DNA of 64,000 nucleotides. Origin: Spodoptera frugiperda (lineage: Eukaryota; Arthropoda; Insecta; Lepidoptera; Noctuidae). The notes beneath the pieces were generated by a model. It saw only the letters and a program-made list of their open reading frames with translations, made no database searches and was not told where the DNA came from. A program made the position numbers and the translations under genes. Positions 61,934 to 64,000 of this stretch are shown here, piece by piece. The stretch spans positions 2,232,001-2,296,000 of the forward strand of contig NC_064218.1 in the NCBI RefSeq assembly GCF_023101765.2. The letters run 5' to 3'. The number at the start of each line of letters is the position of its first letter. The first letter of the stretch is position 1.

Positions 61934-63069
61934 CTATAAAAAAAATACAATATAAACAAATTGACTCTCACAAGTGGTCTCTCCAACACAATTTAAGCTA
62001 TCGCCAAAACCCACTCATACTGTATAGTACTGAACTAAACCTATAACCAAACACCCCTTGAAGTTGGCAAATAAATCAGGATTGTCACTGCACGCTTTAA
62101 GCCGTGCATAAGGGCGGGTTCAGACACGCGACTGTGCGACAGTGCGACGGCGCGACAGTGCGAATAGCAAACACCCTCGCGGCGACACGGGGACGAATTA
62201 ATTACGTACTTGTAATATACGATCAGGCTGTTTGTTGTAATTTGTATTGCGGACTATTGACTCTTTTGTGTATTACATTGTGATTTGAGGAAATTGTGCT
62301 CGATAATGTCTTAGATAGGAATAATGGTTTGTATTATAAACTAATACAACATTTTGTATTTGTCAATAGATGTCCCACTATTGCTGTAGAATTAATAAAA
62401 TAATAAAGGTAAAGTTATTGTATAATCAGTGAATATTTAGTTGAAACTGTCCCTAGCCATGCCGTGGCAACTTGTAAATAAAGCAACACTCTACACGCTA
62501 TTTATTGTAAACATGATTGTCATAGTTGTTCTTAATAAATAAATGCCAGTATATATATTTCGACGCATTTCAGGGTAAAAAGGATTTTTGTTTATTATCA
62601 GGCCGGCGGGCCGGGCTGGTAAACGAGCGAGAACGAATTACTTAAATTACTTTTTGTTGTAATTCCTTTTACTCTACAAAATAAACATAACTCAATATAA
62701 CTCTCATTCCTACAAAAACTAACCACACAACCCACACACCCACCATAGTAAACACAACACAGTACAAAACAAAACACAATCCCCATGCACCATCTTAACT
62801 AAAATTACATTCCACAATTAGCACAACACTTTGGCATTTATTGTAGTGTGAAATAACGAGTAATCGACACTTTTGATGTCCCTACATCCCGCCGTCGCAC
62901 GTCCCTCGTCGTCCGCTAGACACGTGTCAGCGTAATCAATCGACGCCTTTTTATCAATCGCAAACACTTATTGCGTCTGAACAAGACATTAAGTGATGTT
63001 TGTTGTGATGTTCATCGCGTGTTCGAAACAAATTCATTTGTTATTAAGTTTTGTAGTAACTTTAGTTTG

Positions 63070-63370
63070 TATTTTATGGTATAAGCCGGTAAACGAGCAG
63101 ACAGATCACCTGGTGGTAAGCAATCGCCGCTGCCCATAGCCTCCTGAAACACCAAAGGTCGTGCCAATGGCGTTGCTAGCTTTTTGGGGGTAAGAAATTT
63201 AAAGGTTGGTGAGGAATTGGATATTAGGAATGGAGGCAATTGAACCTCCGGTAACCTCACTCACAACGAAACACAACACAAACATATTTCACGTCGGTTT
63301 TTTGTGAGGCCGTAGTATCACACCGCTCGATCTGGCCCATTCGTGCCGAAGCACTCTCCCACACTTAAAT
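63070..63370 (-). mobile_element. family D copy
   Basis: Full block order in reverse, from TTTATGGTATAAGCCGGTAA to GCCGAAGCACTCTCCCACAC. Confidence 0.65.
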
Positions 63371-63477
63371 GAGTATTATATTTAAAATGAAACCTATCTA
63401 CCGAACCGGTCAAAGAAAAAGACGTTTAATTTCATACTACACAGACTTACAACAGAGATCCTCTGACTCCCCAACAC

Positions 63478-63512
63478 ACGTACATACATACATACATACA
63501 TACAAATACATA
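63478..63512. repeat. (ACAT)n microsatellite
   Basis: About seven CATA units, with interruptions on the right. Confidence 0.9.
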
Positions 63513-63904
63513 TGGAAGTAAATAAAAGTGTTCTAGTACAGCCGTGACATGATCCCGCTGAAGTATTGTGTCCACACAATATACGCGCAAATAAACCGTT
63601 CTGTCGCCGTGTAGCGTATACGAACCGGCACGGCAGTGATGGCAACGTGCTGAGAAATTGGAGATTGAAATGTTTATAGTATTTAGTTTGAATAGTTGTT
63701 TTTATTAGGAATGAAATGCCCAATTTTTTAGGGAAATGTTGAGACATTGTCAGTGTTAGCACTTATTTGATGAAGAGTTGAATCTTCTTCTTCTTCTAAC
63801 CTTCTGCCAAAGTTACTCGAAGTCACTGCATTAACTATAGCTTTTTTGCTTTTCTTTAGTCCAAACTATATCTTTTTTGGGGTTTCTTTTTTATTTTTAT
63901 ATTT

Positions 63905-64000
63905 TTTTATGGAATAGAGGGCAAATGAGCAGACGTGTCACCTGATGATAAGCGATCAGCGCCGCCCATGGACACCTGCAACACCAGAGTTTTATATTTT
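63905..64000 (-). mobile_element. family D copy cut by the window end
   Basis: TTTTTATGGAATAGAGGGCA, AAGCGATCAGCGCCGCCCAT and GGACACCTGCAACACCAGAG identify the 3' part; the 5' part would be outside. Confidence 0.55.

Overview
The window is lepidopteran nuclear DNA, most likely from a noctuid moth. It is AT-rich, its exons are short and separated by long introns, and introns and spacers are packed with short interspersed repeats typical of noctuids: tRNA-derived SINEs, foldback MITEs and 3' ends of non-LTR elements. There are no operons, CRISPR arrays or bacterial genes. Species is inferred from repeat style only.

Two genes are well supported. On the + strand, the last four coding exons of a dpr-family immunoglobulin gene (best match dpr12, a neuronal surface recognition protein) lie at 5121-5204, 18480-18614, 23184-23400 and 24107-24222. 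Its signal peptide and most of Ig domain 1 must lie left of position 1. On the - strand, a complete gene for a mitochondrial ABC half-transporter of the ABCB8 type runs from ATG 40204 to stop 30638 in 14 coding exons (704 codons). The genes converge tail to tail across 6.4 kb of repeat-rich spacer.

The most unusual feature is in ABCB8. The 179-nt exon carrying the ABC signature, Walker B and start of the D-loop is present twice, at 34163-34341 and 31871-32049. Both copies keep splice sites and encode the same 59 residues, and all seven base differences are at synonymous third positions. Since 179 is not a multiple of three, using both copies would shift the frame, so splicing must choose one. 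A 178-bp tract of perfect identity crosses the donor junction of both copies, suggesting recent gene conversion.

Layout: 1-5120, intron of the dpr gene with a TIR element; 5205-24106, dpr exons and long introns with a nested repeat and several SINEs; 24223-30637, convergent spacer with foldback elements and a pogo/Tigger-like non-autonomous transposon; 30638-40204, ABCB8; 40205-64000, no confident gene, but many MITEs, SINEs and GC-richer unique islands that may be regulatory, plus one weak candidate terminal exon on the - strand at 61750-61933.
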